64,000 bases of DNA. Source: Pisaster brevispinus. Its lineage: Eukaryota > Echinodermata > Asteroidea > Forcipulatida > Asteriidae. The position numbers were made by a program, and so were the translations under genes. The notes beneath the pieces are model-generated. The model saw nothing but the letters and a program-made list of their open reading frames with translations, was not told the DNA's origin and did not search any database. Below, piece after piece: positions 35,701-46,102 of the stretch. The stretch is taken from NCBI GenBank assembly GCA_023634235.1, contig JAMKCF010000003.1, forward strand, positions 4,802,958 to 4,866,957, written 5' to 3'. The number at the start of each line of letters is the position of its first letter. Positions within the stretch are counted from its first letter, which is position 1.

Positions 35701-36813
35701 GGAGGCAGGATATTATGTTTACCGGAGATTGGGCAAAGCATGAATCAAACAATATGTTTTGTGCAATTCCAATCGATTGGCAGACTCATTTAATTTAATT
35801 TTGTGTTTTTCGAATTTAAATATATTTAGCTCTTTATTACCCAGCAGTAGTTTTCTTTTTGTAGTGTTGTGCCAGTGAAGAAGTGTATCGCGACTGCTTG
35901 AGATGGAGTTGAATCCCCAATGATTCCCGTTATGAACCTTTCTCTGGATCCCTCCACATAATCTTTTGCTTCCCCTTTTCACTATACAAATATGTTTCAT
36001 GTTTACAAAATTATCAAATTATGTAAAACCAGATGGAGAACAAAATCGAGCAATTGACTACTAAGTACTATTTTATTAATAAAATAATTATTAGTATAAT
36101 GCTATTCTGTACATTATTTCTGTTTCATATTTACAAGTGTGTTGGCATGTACGTTATACAAAAGTAACTTTATCTTAAATTATAATTATTGTGATGTGAA
36201 TTCAATGAAAAACATAGAAATCTTTGACAACTTTTTATCAGAGAGTGTCAAAGTAGACCAAGTGAAATACAGGATTTACAAGCAATCTGTGTAAACATTG
36301 TCAGTAATTAATGGAGATACGTTCCGTTTCCATAGTCAAATCCAACAATAGCTGTTTCGGTCAATGATCAGTGATTTACCAATGGCAAGTTGTTGAACCG
36401 GCCGATACAGTTATTGGTTACGACTGCGAAAACGCATCCCATTCACCCGTCAACTTCACTCCGTCTCACCACTGGCGAGTTGTAAAACTGTCGAGTTGTC
36501 CGACTGGACGAGTTGTCTGACCCGTCGAGTTGTCAGACTGTCGAGTTGTCAAACGGACGAGTTGTCTGAACCCCGTCATGCCCGCGGCCGTGTACATGTA
36601 TTGTATGGATGGGGGACGAAATTGTATTTCAGATGATAATCAACATTTTACCTGGACTTTCTCTAGTAGCTCTACCAGAGAGTTGGCATGTTCCCGGCTA
36701 CCAAGGAACAATTTCTCTTGATGTTTAATATCAGATATGACCGACTTCAGTTGTTTCTTGGTCATTTTCTGCAATTCCATGTGCTCGAATTTCACAGTAG
36801 CGGGCACCGCCAT
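23763..36813 (-). CDS. NOC4L: Nucleolar complex protein 4 homolog (NOC4L), complete, 11 coding exons
   Basis: Coding exons on the minus strand, in order: 36652-36813, 31775-32014, 30715-30819, 30182-30334, 29766-29900, 29107-29269, 27893-27953, 26747-26857, 26293-26456, 24912-25108, 23763-23876. They total 1,605 nt (534 residues plus stop, human 516) and stay in phase throughout with GT..AG borders. Diagnostic blocks: LIVRFQEYMEHDDVRFHVL (exon 4), YKKTLVILHDAVMPHMTNP (6), GAVSLLALNGLFVLIS (7), YPQFYKKLYALFEPSIFHVK (8), THLPAYLVAACAKRLSRLAL (9), CRALDSSLWELETLKSHYNP (10). Family role: the CBF/Mak21-type protein that pairs with NOP14 in 40S pre-ribosome maturation and export from the nucleolus. 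The start at 36813 gives 54 residues in exon 1; an in-frame ATG at 36879 is also open. The exon-6 donor is weak (GTTAGA) and that exon end is tandemly copied in the following intron. Confidence 0.95.
24051..24401. mobile_element. Fold-back element, ~165-bp arms, in NOC4L intron 10
   Basis: Left arm from GTTAGTGGCCTGAC to about 24215 pairs with about 24235-24401. Inner block AAGGGGGTTTGTGGG and AAACCCCCCTTTTTG forms the hairpin top. Relatives of the arm end are at 13840-13970. Confidence 0.8.
25845..25985. repeat. Dispersed repeat family, copy 2
   Basis: Same family as 16640-16805 (AAGGGCAAGG, AAGGGCACTTCAATG, GGGGGCACCAAGGCAATGACC). Confidence 0.6.
25985..26080 (-). mobile_element. tRNA-derived SINE fragment, minus strand
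   Basis: Reverse complement carries GGTTTTGAATCCCAG, GACATTTGTGTCCCTGAGC and CACCCAGGGGTAAATGGG, matching 23320-23420. Confidence 0.65.
27605..27785 (-). mobile_element. tRNA-derived SINE, minus strand
   Basis: Reverse complement of the copy at 31290-31450: GTGTGGTTTTGAGTCCCAG, TGACACTTGTGTC, ATTGCTTCATCCTTTGGATG and a GTTGTGTAATGC(A/G)CA end. It sits in NOC4L intron 7. Confidence 0.7.
28566..29156 (-). repeat. Tandem copies of the NOC4L exon-6 end and splice donor
   Basis: The block GAAGTCTGTGAGCAGGAGTG (antisense of the true exon-6 end) recurs, with small changes, near 28578, 28659, 28736, 28850, 28925 and 29038 before the real one at 29131. A 189-bp period is clear: GGAGAACGTT at 28721 and 28910. 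On the minus strand two copies still read through a coding-like stretch ending FNIG followed by a GTCAGT donor, like the genuine SYNIG-GTTAGA junction. The copies lie in the intron just downstream of the real exon. Confidence 0.85.
30478..30610. repeat. Dispersed repeat family, copy 3
   Basis: Shares GCCTGAGAGGGCAAGG and GGGCACTTCCATTGG with 16640-16805. A short GGGTTAGGGTTAGG run at about 30490-30520 is part of this copy. Confidence 0.6.
31290..31450 (+). mobile_element. tRNA-derived SINE, plus strand
   Basis: A-box-like TTGGTCTCAAGCTCTGG, B box GGGTTCAAGTCCC, then TTTGACACTTGTGTTC and ATTGCTTCATCC. In NOC4L intron 2, antisense to the gene. Confidence 0.7.
32960..34593. repeat. Two tandem ~850-bp repeats rich in TGACGTCA
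   Basis: Copy 1 is about 32960-33852 and copy 2 about 33853-34593; GTAAAAAAGGCTATTGACAT starts at 33041 and 33891 (offset 850). Perfect CRE palindromes TGACGTCA start at 33176, 33196, 33455, 33615, 33756, 33767, 34026, 34046 and 34305. Other words are CACGTG (as in TCACGTGACG) and paired ETS-type CCGGAAGTG. Copy 2 lacks an internal part of copy 1. Both end with GAAACAGCTCGGCA. It lies in NOC4L intron 1 and is non-coding. Confidence 0.85.
34988..35267. mobile_element. Solo arm of the fold-back family found at 48839-49570
   Basis: Matches the right arm of 49277-49570: GTTATCGGAAG, GGATTTTCTGGAC, TTTTGGCGAG, CCAGGTGCATAAACGTGAAG and the AGTTCTAG..TAGGAGTAG end. Confidence 0.75.
35272..36576. 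mobile_element. Element bounded by inverted arrays of CAGACAACTCGAC
   Basis: At the left (35280-35400) about six units of the type (GT)CAGACAACTCGAC(A) stand in tandem. At the right (36473-36576) about six units stand in the opposite orientation (GTCGAGTTGTCAGACTG). The ~1.1 kb between has no recognisable protein. The element lies in NOC4L intron 1 and ends about 75 bp from the exon-1 donor. This fits a Foldback/Tc-FB-like structure, inferred only from the ends. Confidence 0.6.
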
Positions 36814-36867
36814 CTTGGTTGAACTCTTGTACACATAAACTCTTGAGGGCGCAAAACTACGGTGGCT

Positions 36868-37345
36868 CATATTCGCCAATTTCTTAGAGAACCCATGTTT
36901 TATTTACGGCGTTATATCGCCGTACTATTGCGTTATATCGCCGTACTATTGCGTTAGATCGCCGTACTATTGCGTTAGATCGCCGTACTATTGCGTGAGA
37001 TCGCCGTACTATTGCGTGAGAACGCCGTAGTATTGCGTGAGATCGCCGTATTTTTGCGATATAACGCAATAGTACGGCGATCTCACGCAATAGTACGGCG
37101 TTCTCACGCAATAGTACGGCGATCTCACGCAATAGTACGGCGATCTCACGCAATAGTACGGCGATCTCACGCAATAGTACGGCGATCTAACGCAATAGTA
37201 CGGCGATCTAACGCAATAGTACGGCGATATAACGCAATAGTACAGCGATATAACGCAATAGCACGGCGATATAACGCAATAATACGGTGATATAACGCCG
37301 TAAAATAAAACATGGGTTCTCAAGGAATTGGCGAATATGAGCCAT
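36868..37345. repeat. Palindromic 21-bp minisatellite upstream of NOC4L
   Basis: A 21-bp unit (CGCCGTACTATTGCGTTAGAT and variants) is repeated ~7 times from about 36905 to 37055, then ~11-12 times in the reverse orientation (ACGGCGATCTCACGCAATAGT) to about 37305. Unique flanks are also inverted: CTCATATTCGCCAATT/AACCCATGTTTTAT at 36868-36903 mirrors AAAACATGGGTTCTCAA/AATTGGCGAATATGAG at 37304-37343. Because 21 is a multiple of 3, frames stay open on both strands and yield repetitive REIAVLL- or RRSHAIV-type peptides, which I regard as artefacts. The left edge is about 55 bp from the NOC4L start codon. Confidence 0.9.
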
Positions 37346-37864
37346 CGTACAAAACAGACTTTTTCGGGCGCACCACACAAAACAGGCCCAAATTCATGCG
37401 CCAAGCTAATTATCATAATTTGTATACCCACAGAATCTTTTTAATTATGAGATTTTGGGGGTCATGCAATTAATAGAATGTGCAATAGTGAGAATCTATC
37501 ACAACTTGGGGGTTGTGTGTTTCAACTTTTGGGGAGATTTGACAAATTAGGCTTTAAAGTTGGTCATATTTGTTGGCTTGTGAATTGGAATATTGCAAGA
37601 TACAACCTGGCAGCGAGTAGGTTTGAAAAAAAAAAAAACACCTTTATTCTGGGGTGGATTTAGAAAAACTTCCAAACGACTGACCTGACAAAAAATGACA
37701 AAAATTTAACGATGTTATTTGTTTGAAAATAATATATCTGATTTGTTTTCAAGAGGCTAACAGACTTTAAATATTTTTGTTAATAGTATTTTTGAATAGT
37801 TAGCATTTAGCGTTGGTTACTAAGGAAGTCGTTAAGTGTCAAATCATCCTCAGGGTAATGATGG
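37346..37864. other. Non-coding spacer
   Basis: AT-rich, one poly-A run at 37629-37639. No gene or recognisable repeat. Confidence 0.4.
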
Positions 37865-39430
37865 AAGTAGATGCCTGAAGTAGACGTCGGAATGCCTGCA
37901 TCCGAAAATCAAACCTTTAGGGTCGCGCGGCGGGCAAGCTTCATACCGGAAATGACCAGCAAGTGGGCCTACTCCGAACGCTCCTCAAAAGCATCTCCAA
38001 TGGGATTTTTGTACACAGAGCTGTCAAAGAACCAAAGACAAAGTAAGGTTGGTCAAATCACCCTCAGAATATTACTGGATTTGCACAAGTTTTACACCAT
38101 TGGAAAGCTCGTCTCAAGGGCTCTCTCTTCCGTGAGTTTCGTTTAGCTGACGATTTTGGTAGGCGAGTTGAGCGGCCTGGAAGTAGGGCTGCCCGAAACA
38201 CCACTGTATGACATGCCTACGTCATCGCAAGTGAGAAAATGCCGGCACAGAAAAGTCCGAAATAAATTCTTCGCTAAGATTGGGAATAACTCCCGATCTA
38301 GGCATGCTAGAGAGACACAATTTGTACCTGACTCTGTCTTGGATACCCCTGCATCCGAAAATCAAACCTTTAGGGTCGCGGCGGGCAAGCTTCATACCGG
38401 AAAGGACCAGCAAGTGGGCCTACTCCGAACGCTCCTCAAAAGCATCTCCAATGGGATTTTTGCACACAGAGCTGTCAAAGAAACAAAGACAAAGTAAGGA
38501 CGGTCAAATCACCCTCAGACTAATACTGGATTTGCCGAATTTTACACCATTGGAATGCTCGTCTCAAGGGCTCTCTCTTCCGTGAGTTTCGTTAAGCTGA
38601 CGATTTTGTAGGCGAGTTGAGCGGCCTGGAAGTAGGGCTGCCCGAAACACCACTGTATGACATGCCTGCGTCATCGCCAGTGAGAAAATGCCGGCACAGA
38701 AAGGTCCGAAATAAATTATTCGCTAAGATTGGAAATAACTCCCGATCTAGGCATGCTAGACAGACAAAATTTGTACCCGACTCTGCCTTGGATATCCCTG
38801 CATCCGAAAATCAAACCTTTAGGGTCGCGGCGGGCAAGCTTCATACCGGAAATGACCAGCAAGTGGGCCTACTCCGAACGTTCCTCAAAAGCATCTCCAA
38901 TGGGATTTTTGTACACAGAGCTGTCAAAGAAACAAAGACAAAGTAAGGATGGTCAAATCACCCTCAGAATATTACTGGATTTGCACAAGTTTTACACCGT
39001 TGGAAAGCTCGTCTCAAGGGCTTTCTTTTCGATGTAGTTTTTTTCTGTGACCATTTTAGGCGCGGCGATTGGCCTGGAAGTACGTTTACTATCACCACCA
39101 AGTCAACCAGCTTGGGCTACTTGTTAACACATACAAGAATGTTTTTGCCGAATGATGGTTTAAAATCGAATTCTTTCGGTAAAGTAGACATTATTTCCTG
39201 AACTAAGCTTGCTAGAGACATATTATAAAACAATCTGGCTTGTACATTTCTTCTTCCAAAAACACAGTTTTATGGTCACTTGGTTCGATTTTGAGACCGG
39301 AGAGGACCTGCACATTGGGATACTCATATTGATCCTCAGAAGAATGTTCAACGGGATTTTTGTACACAGAGCTGACAGTGAGACAAATACAAAGTAAGGG
39401 CATTGAAATCATTCTCAGAATAATTAAAGT
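37865..39430. repeat. Tandem array of a ~453-bp unit
   Basis: TCCGAAAATCAAACCTTTAG occurs at 37901, 38354 and 38813 (spacing 453 and 459). Units are highly similar (shared GCAAGCTTCATACCGGAAA, TGGGATTTTTGTACACAGAG, GGCCTGGAAGTAGGGCTGCC). A fourth, strongly diverged partial unit is visible at 39240-39420. Unit lengths divisible by three keep ~100-residue frames open in each copy, with stops at corresponding places, so coding is doubtful. Confidence 0.85.
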
Positions 39431-39639
39431 ATTTTACATGTTTTCATGAGTATTTGACCCCCAAAAAGGAATATATATATATTAAGATTGTGGATACAAG
39501 TTGTAAATAATGATGACAAGTCGAACGTAAGATTCACATTCTGAGAGTCCGTGCAACGGACGCGTGTTTTACGGCTCAGCGACGAAGGAGCTATAACGGA
39601 GCGTAAATCTGGGGGCATATCCCATACAGCTGGTTTCTA

Positions 39640-42320
39640 ATTATAGTAAAGCAATTTTTGAGCGCCTATGGATTATAGTTTGGGATGTAAGAAAGACATC
39701 TATGAAGAAAAAACATAAGATTTCATAAATTTACGATGACTACTTTTCAAATGAAACTTAGGTAGTTTTATAGTAAAATCGCACGCGGGCTTAAACTATG
39801 CAATTATAGTTTAATTAGTTGGGCTGAGCTAACCATCGAACCAATTATAATCAAAGCGCCTATGAATTATGGTTTGGGATAAAATGATGACATCTATGCA
39901 GAAAAAAACTCAGGTTTCATGGATGTTCATTGACTACTTTTTAAAAGATATTAGGTAGCTGTGTGTTTAACTTACAACTCCTGTAAGTAAATTTGCACAT
40001 TGGGGCGCCTATGGATTATGGTTTGGGATATAAGAAAGACATTTAGGAATAACAAACTTAATATTTCGTTAATGACTACTTTTCAAATAAAATTTAGGTA
40101 AATTCGCAAATTGGCCTATATCAAGCAATAGTTTAATTAATTAGGCTTAGCTTATTAGTAAACTATTTTAATTCAGGCGCCTATGAGTTATGGTTTGGGA
40201 TGTAAGAAAGACTTGTAAGAAAAAAAGATTTCATGAATTTACGATGACTACTTTTCAATTGAAAATTAGGTAGTTTTATAGTAAATTCGCACACGGCCCT
40301 AAATTATGCAATAGTTTAATTATTTGCGCTGAGGTAATTAGTGAATCAGTTTAATCTGGTGCCTACGAATTATGGTTTGGGAAATAAAGAAAATATCTAT
40401 AAAGAAAAGTTAGGATTCAATACATTTTCCATGACTACTTTTGAAATGAAATTTAGGTAGTTGCGTGTTTAGCCTACAACTCCTTTTTATTAAGTCCGAC
40501 CTATTTTATGCAATAGTTCAATAATTTGAGGTGAGCTAATTAGTGAACCAATTGAACCGAGGCGCCTATGACTTTTTGATTGGGATATAAGGAAGACATG
40601 TACGATTTAAACAAAAAAGATTTCATGAATTTCCGTTGACTACTTTTCAAAAGAAAATTAGGTATGATAGTAATTTCGCACGCAGCTTAAATTATGCAAC
40701 AGTTTAATTAGTTGGGCTGAGCTAATTAGTGAACCAAATTCAAAGCGCCTATGATTTATGGTTTGGGATATAAGGAAGACACCTATGTAGAAAAAGAACC
40801 TCAGATTTCATGGATTTTCTTTAACTACTTTTCAAATGAAAATAAGGTTGTTGCGTGTTTAACCTACAACTCCTTATAGTAAACTAGATTAATTCGGGCA
40901 CCTATGAGTTTTGGTTTTGGATTTAAAGAACACATATAAAGAAAAAACTAAAGATTTTATGAATTATCGATGACAAATGAAACTTAAGTAGTTTTATAGT
41001 AAATTCGCACACGGGCTTAAACTATGCAATAGTTTAATTAGTGGCCTGAGCTAATTAGTGAACCAAATTAATCAAAGCGCCTGTAAATTATGGTTTGGGA
41101 AATAGGAAAGACATCTATGCAGAAAAAACTTAAGATTCCATGGATTTTCGCTGACTACTTTTCAAATGAAAATTACGGAAATATTTATTTAACATACAAC
41201 TAAAATTTTAAACGTGCCTACATCAAGCAATAGTTTCACTAGTTAGGCTGAGCTAATTAGTAAAATAGATTAATTCGGGCACCTATGAGTTTTGGTTTTG
41301 GATTTAACACATATATAAAGAAAAAACTAAAGCTTTTATGAATTATCGATGACAAATGAAACTAAGGTAGTTTTATAGTTGATTCGCACACGGGCTTAAA
41401 CTATGCAATAGTTTAATTAGTGGGCTGAGCTAATTAGTGAACCAATTTAATCTTAGCGCCTGTGAATTATGGTTTGGGAAATAGGAAAGACATCTATGCA
41501 GAAAAAAAATAAAATTCGATGGATTTTTGCTGACTACTTTTCAAATAAAAAAAGGTAAATATTTATTATTAACCTACAACTCTTGCAGTAAATTCGCAAA
41601 CGGGCGTATATCAAGCAATAGTTTACCTAGTTAGGCTGAGCTAATTAGTAAATTATGTAAAATCGGGCGCCTATTAGTTATGGTTTTGGATATAAATAAC
41701 ACATTTATGAAGAAAAACCTAAAGATTTCATGAATTATCGCTGACTAATTTTCAAATGAAAATTAGGTAGTTGTATAGTAAATTCGCACACGGGCTTATA
41801 TTATGCACTAATTTTTTTAGTTGGGCTGAGCTAATTAGTGAACCAATTTAATCGGGGCACCTATGAATTATGGTTTGGGATGTAAGGAAGACATCTATGC
41901 AGAAAAAAACTTATATGGATTTTCGATGACTACTTTTCAAATTAAAATTAGGCAGTTGCGTGTTTAACCTACAAGTCGTTATAGTTAATTTGCAAACGGG
42001 CCTACTTTAGTGTCATAGTTTAATTAGTTGGGCTTAGCTAATTAGTGAATTAGTTTAATTGGGGCGCCTATGAAGTATGGTTTGGGTTATAACAAAAGTA
42101 TCTATGAAAAAAAGAGAGTTAAGTCTCAGTGGATTTTCGATGACTACTTTTGAAATGAAAATTAGGTAGTTGCGTGTTTAACCTACAACTGGTGTATAGT
42201 AAATTCTTTAACGGGCTTTAATTATTCAATTGCTTAATTAGTTGTGCTGAGCTAACCAGTTGACTAATTAATTTGGGGCGCCTATGAAGTATGGTTTGGG
42301 ATTTATGAAAGACATGTGCC
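39640..42320. repeat. Satellite array, ~15 monomers of ~190 bp
   Basis: A block of the type GCGCCTATGAATTATGGTTT starts near 39661, 39857, 40005, 40169, 40370, 40561, 40745, 40897, 41077, 41279, 41457, 41667, 41857, 42064 and 42277. Monomer length varies from ~150 to ~215 bp with a mean near 187. Each monomer also carries GACTACTTTTCAAATGAAA, AGTAAATTCGCACACGGGC and TTAGTTGGGCTGAGCTAATTAG-like text. Not a single open frame of note crosses it. Confidence 0.9.
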
Positions 42321-42579
42321 CCCCAAAAAGAGAATTCCCGGAAAAAAACCCATTTTAATTGAAAACGAGGTACTAGTACGATTTGTTAGGTGCCATACCT
42401 TAAACTGAAAGCTTCCAACTTTCTTGAGTCTATAAAATGTCTATTTAAAAATTAAATCAAACTTTTCAGGTCAAACCGACCATAAATCGGAAAAAAACTT
42501 TAATTTATTAAGACTGCTTGGAATTTACATGTAGGATTGCATGCGCAATGGTGCAACTGAAAAAGGGGATAAAATTAGT

Positions 42580-43345
42580 ATGTGTATGACCTACCTCGGA
42601 AAAAGCCGACGACCAGGAAGATGCGATGTAAGGTCGGACGCATTCTGAGAATCTAGTCTCTTGGGTTTTTGGCTTTCTAGTTTATTCCATGCCTCTTCCT
42701 CTTTGGTGCTGGCGGTCTTTTGCTGCTCTGCAGGTTCTGCTACCTACTCATGGGCGTCTTGAAGCGCTTCAATCGCCGAGTCAGGATCAAATTTGTTGCT
42801 CAAAGCCAATTTTGCCTTGTCCAGAACAATGTAGCTTTCTTTATAATGTTTATTTATAATTATCTTGTGGGAATAGACTCTTGCGGTTGGCGTTGAAATG
42901 CCATCGAACCTTTCGTCAAAATAGTCTTTTAAACTGTTCAAAAGCTGAAAAGGTGTATCCCATGCACCGCGTCTCTTCAGTCAGATAAAATGAAGACATG
43001 GGCAGGGTTGGCCTATAACGGCGTCCGACATTACAGTACGTGCATATCATGGGTGTGGTCAGCAGCAAAGATCCTATTGCGCTACAGGCGCAAGATGGAG
43101 AGCTCGTGCTGAAGAATGTGAAGTATGCACTGGATGCCTTTTCATTCGACAACTCCTTGGATGCAACAATACATCAGTGCAGACAACGGAGGTTACTGCA
43201 TACATTGACCATTGCTAACAATTATATAACAAACTATTTGCTTACCAACGTGGCACCCAAGCGTAACACACGTTCAAACAATAGGGGGAGCTCCAGTTCC
43301 CCATCTTGCTCCTCGCACGGGCCTGATGCGATCTTTTGTCAGTAG
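42580..43345. pseudogene. Unidentified coding remnant, possibly of a mobile element
   Basis: On the minus strand, 42744-42941 reads MNSLKDYFDERFDGIS... through FDPDSAIEALQDAHE, stops at TAG, then continues in frame with AEPAEQQKTASTKEEEAWNK. Upstream a second minus frame (42916-43152) overlaps out of phase. The plus strand has a 101-residue frame at 43040-43345. Composition of the minus frames is protein-like (charged, few rare residues) but broken; I recognise no family. Confidence 0.3.
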
Positions 43346-43478
43346 GTAAGGTGAAATACCAAATTAGGCCTAAGACTTGCATACTCATTTGGGATACATA
43401 GGGAATGCAACGGTGGTTTACGTAACAGAAGAATCGGGGTATTTTTGACAAACAAAACTACATTTATATGGTGATAAA

Positions 43479-43773
43479 GCTGGGTGTCCAAATCTAAAAG
43501 GCACAATTCATCCATCAGTCGCGAGACACACAGATCCACGGATCATCAACAATATACGATTATTTGGTGTTATAATGCAAAGGTTGGTTAGAATTTTTTT
43601 TTTAGAATTTTAGAATTTTAGAATTTTATTGTCCGCATCATAAAAATACAGAAATTTGGTTATACAGCTAGGTGTCCAAATCTAAAAGGCACAATTCATC
43701 CATCAGTCGCGAGACACGCAGATCCACATATCATCAACAATATACGAATATTTGGTGTTATAATGCAAAGGTT
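43479..43773. repeat. Direct repeat of a 107-bp block
   Basis: 43479-43585 and 43667-43773 are near-identical (GGTGTCCAAATCTAAAAGGC ... TTGGTGTTATAATGCAAAGG), separated by an AT-rich (TTTTAGAA)n spacer. Confidence 0.9.
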
Positions 43774-44515
43774 AAAAAAAAAAAAACATGGGGGCCGAAA
43801 ACATTACTCAAAAAAGGGTTGCCATGGTGACTCCCCCTCCTTTAGTTTTCTCAGCAAAAACGATTTTATTTCATTTTATTTATTTTTGGGGGAGAGACAT
43901 TGTATCCTCGAGGACATAGTGACCGAGCCACCGTGGCTTTTAGACTCGTCACTACCACCCCAAAATTGCTTAATGAGGCCATAAAACTGTATATAATAAA
44001 ACTGTCATTTATTGAAAACTTCTAATACCACAAAATAACCTTCAATCATCCAACCCAAATTTTGCTGAAGGAAAAATACAGCTTTTTACATGTTTGTTGT
44101 TATTATTGTTTTTTGTTTTCATTAACAAAATGCTCATTGCTACCAGACCTTTAAAAATATCATATAAATGAGAACTAATACTGGGCCAATATATATCAGA
44201 GCTGCTCAAGCTGGAAGCTTTGCTGGACAATTTTCTCCTCAGCAAACATCGAGCACAAAGCAAGTCACAGACGGTGCATGTGACAATGGCCAGTGACCTT
44301 CATCTAGTAGACAATGTCTTTGCGCTCAGCTACTTTTTGTGCATAAGCAGCTATGTGAAAATGGGCCTTGCAGGTCTTAGAATGTTTTCAAAATGTAGGA
44401 CTGAGACGTTTTCTGAATGTAGGATGGCAAATGGCACTGGCTCATTATCAATCTGGAGTTGTTAATCAAATTTATTAAACTTGTTACTGAATTATGGTGT
44501 TTTCAAGACGGCCAG
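43774..44515. other. Non-coding DNA, nothing recognised
   Basis: Begins with a poly-A run; no exon with supporting splice sites. Confidence 0.35.
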
Positions 44516-44706
44516 GGTCCAATTTCATAAAGCTGTTAAGCAGAAAATTCTGCTTAGCAAATTTCTTTACTTAGCAAGAAATGAGCAGGGTACCAGCGGC
44601 AACAATGTAAACTTTATGGAATAATGGCTAGTTACCCGTGTCTGCTAAGCAAGATTTTTCTGTGCTCAGCAAGTTTTTGTGCTTACAGGCTTTATGAAAT
44701 TGGGCC
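44516..44706. mobile_element. MITE, GGCCCAATTTCATAAAG ends, CAG target duplication
   Basis: 191 bp; left end GGTCCAATTTCATAAAGC, right end GCTTTATGAAATTGGGCC. Direct CAG at 44513-44515 and 44707-44709. The interior has repeated GCTTAGCA words. Sister copy at 47391-47583. A 3-bp CAG duplication would fit the PIF/Harbinger superfamily (inference). Confidence 0.85.
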
Positions 44707-44993
44707 CAGAGAATAGTCCACAGCGGTTTATTGAGAGTTGCGACAACTTGCGATTAGAAGCCAATTTTGAAATAAAATAGTGCATCTGCGCATAAAGGGT
44801 ACCAGACCAGAGTGCACATTGGGTTGCGTTGCATTTAGACTGAAAATGGCGAACAGCAACCACGTGACCAATGTGACCGAAGAAGACTGGTCCCTCATGT
44901 CGCAACTCTCTCAATACACAACTCTACACTATGTATCAGCTCTTCTCAGAACAAGAACCTTTACAAGTTGACAATTACATTGTGTACCCTTAA

Positions 44994-45198
44994 CAATAGA
45001 CCGATCCATTAAGCTCCGCCCCATTGCGTATTGACCAATCAAAGCCCCGATTGCGCAACCAACAGTCCGACAAAAGTCCGACAAGCGTGCGCGTATGCTT
45101 GGCGCGCGCGGCAGAGTTGTGCAGAATGGCATTGGAGAGGTTCACGTGTTCTTGCTCACACGTGCGCCGTGGGCGGAGCCTAATGGATCGGTCTATTG
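44994..45198. mobile_element. MITE with ~27-bp terminal inverted repeats
   Basis: Ends CAATAGACCGATCCATTA and TAATGGATCGGTCTATTG, continuing into GCTCCGCCC / GGGCGGAGC. The GC-rich interior (GCGCGCGCGGC) has no transposase. The end resembles that of the hairpin at 4980-5182 (ATAGACC). Confidence 0.8.
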
Positions 45199-45485
45199 AT
45201 CAATATTAAAAGTACAGCTAAACATCCTATCTCTTACAACACACAAACACTCATCGATATTACACACTTACAATAAATTAAGTATTTCCATTCAGAAAAC
45301 TATAGTTTAAATCCTTTTCAGCGAAAACGTAGAAATCAAAATACTCCTTTGTTTATCAAACTCATAGTTCAAACCCGTTTTAGAAACAACATACCCACCA
45401 CAATTACACCCTTTTTTAACCATTAAGCAGTCAAGTCCTCCTCTGTACCGTTTCTTCAGAAATCTTACCACACCTTGAGTTTCCG

Positions 45486-45610
45486 TCAAACCTTGGCATA
45501 AACAATTCTAAACAGTACCACCAGAGATATCGCGTACAGAAATGCTGCAGAATTAAAATGCTGTGGGAAGTCGCAATCTGTGGTTATGTTGTACCCGCAG
45601 AGAACTGTGC
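45486..45610 (-). CDS. Candidate terminal exon with a membrane helix
   Basis: After a CAATTTAG acceptor the minus strand is open to a TGA at 45486-45488 and encodes TVLCGYNITTDCDFPQHFN followed by a hydrophobic helix (AAFLYAISLVVLF) and a short basic end. One base from an upstream exon is needed to set this phase. The exon-like block at 46103-46171 ends in phase 0, so the two do not join directly. Function unknown. Confidence 0.3.
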
Positions 45611-46102
45611 CTAAATTGACATCAAAGAAAAGCAAAACAAAAAATGAGAATTAGTTTGATAACTTTTTAGGTACGAAGGAGTTGACCATGACAAAGAAAG
45701 AAAAAAATGTTTGTTTGTTTGTTTTTTTTTGGGGGGGGAGGAGAGACTACGAGGAACATGGGACTGGATTAATGCAAGTAGTAGTAGAAGGATTCCTACG
45801 GCGTACTGGTGTATAGGTAAAACACAAATAATAGACCAAAGAGAAAGATTTTTTCTGTGTCTGAAGAAAACAGCAGTTACTTGGTTCACTAGGCAGATTT
45901 TAAAAAGGTCTAAATTCAAACAAAGGTCTGAAATTTCAGTTCCCTGATCAAAAGTAAAGGGAAAACAAGTTGTGTGGGGTTGCAATTAATGGTTTCAAGG
46001 GGCTTTCAGGGAAACAGTATGCGATATTTCATTTTTGATCCAAAGATATTGGTAAGGTAAAACACAAACAATACAATATCATTGCTGATGTTTTTCACTT
46101 AC

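Noticed and set aside
36884..37431. Open frames of 96-140 codons on both strands over the minisatellite
   Set aside because: They follow from the 21-bp (7-codon) period and occur in opposite orientations of the same repeat; no splice sites or start context support a gene.
44846..44970. Plus-strand first exon starting MANSNHVTNVTEEDWSLM
   Set aside because: The start context is good but there is no convincing donor before the TGA and no downstream exon.
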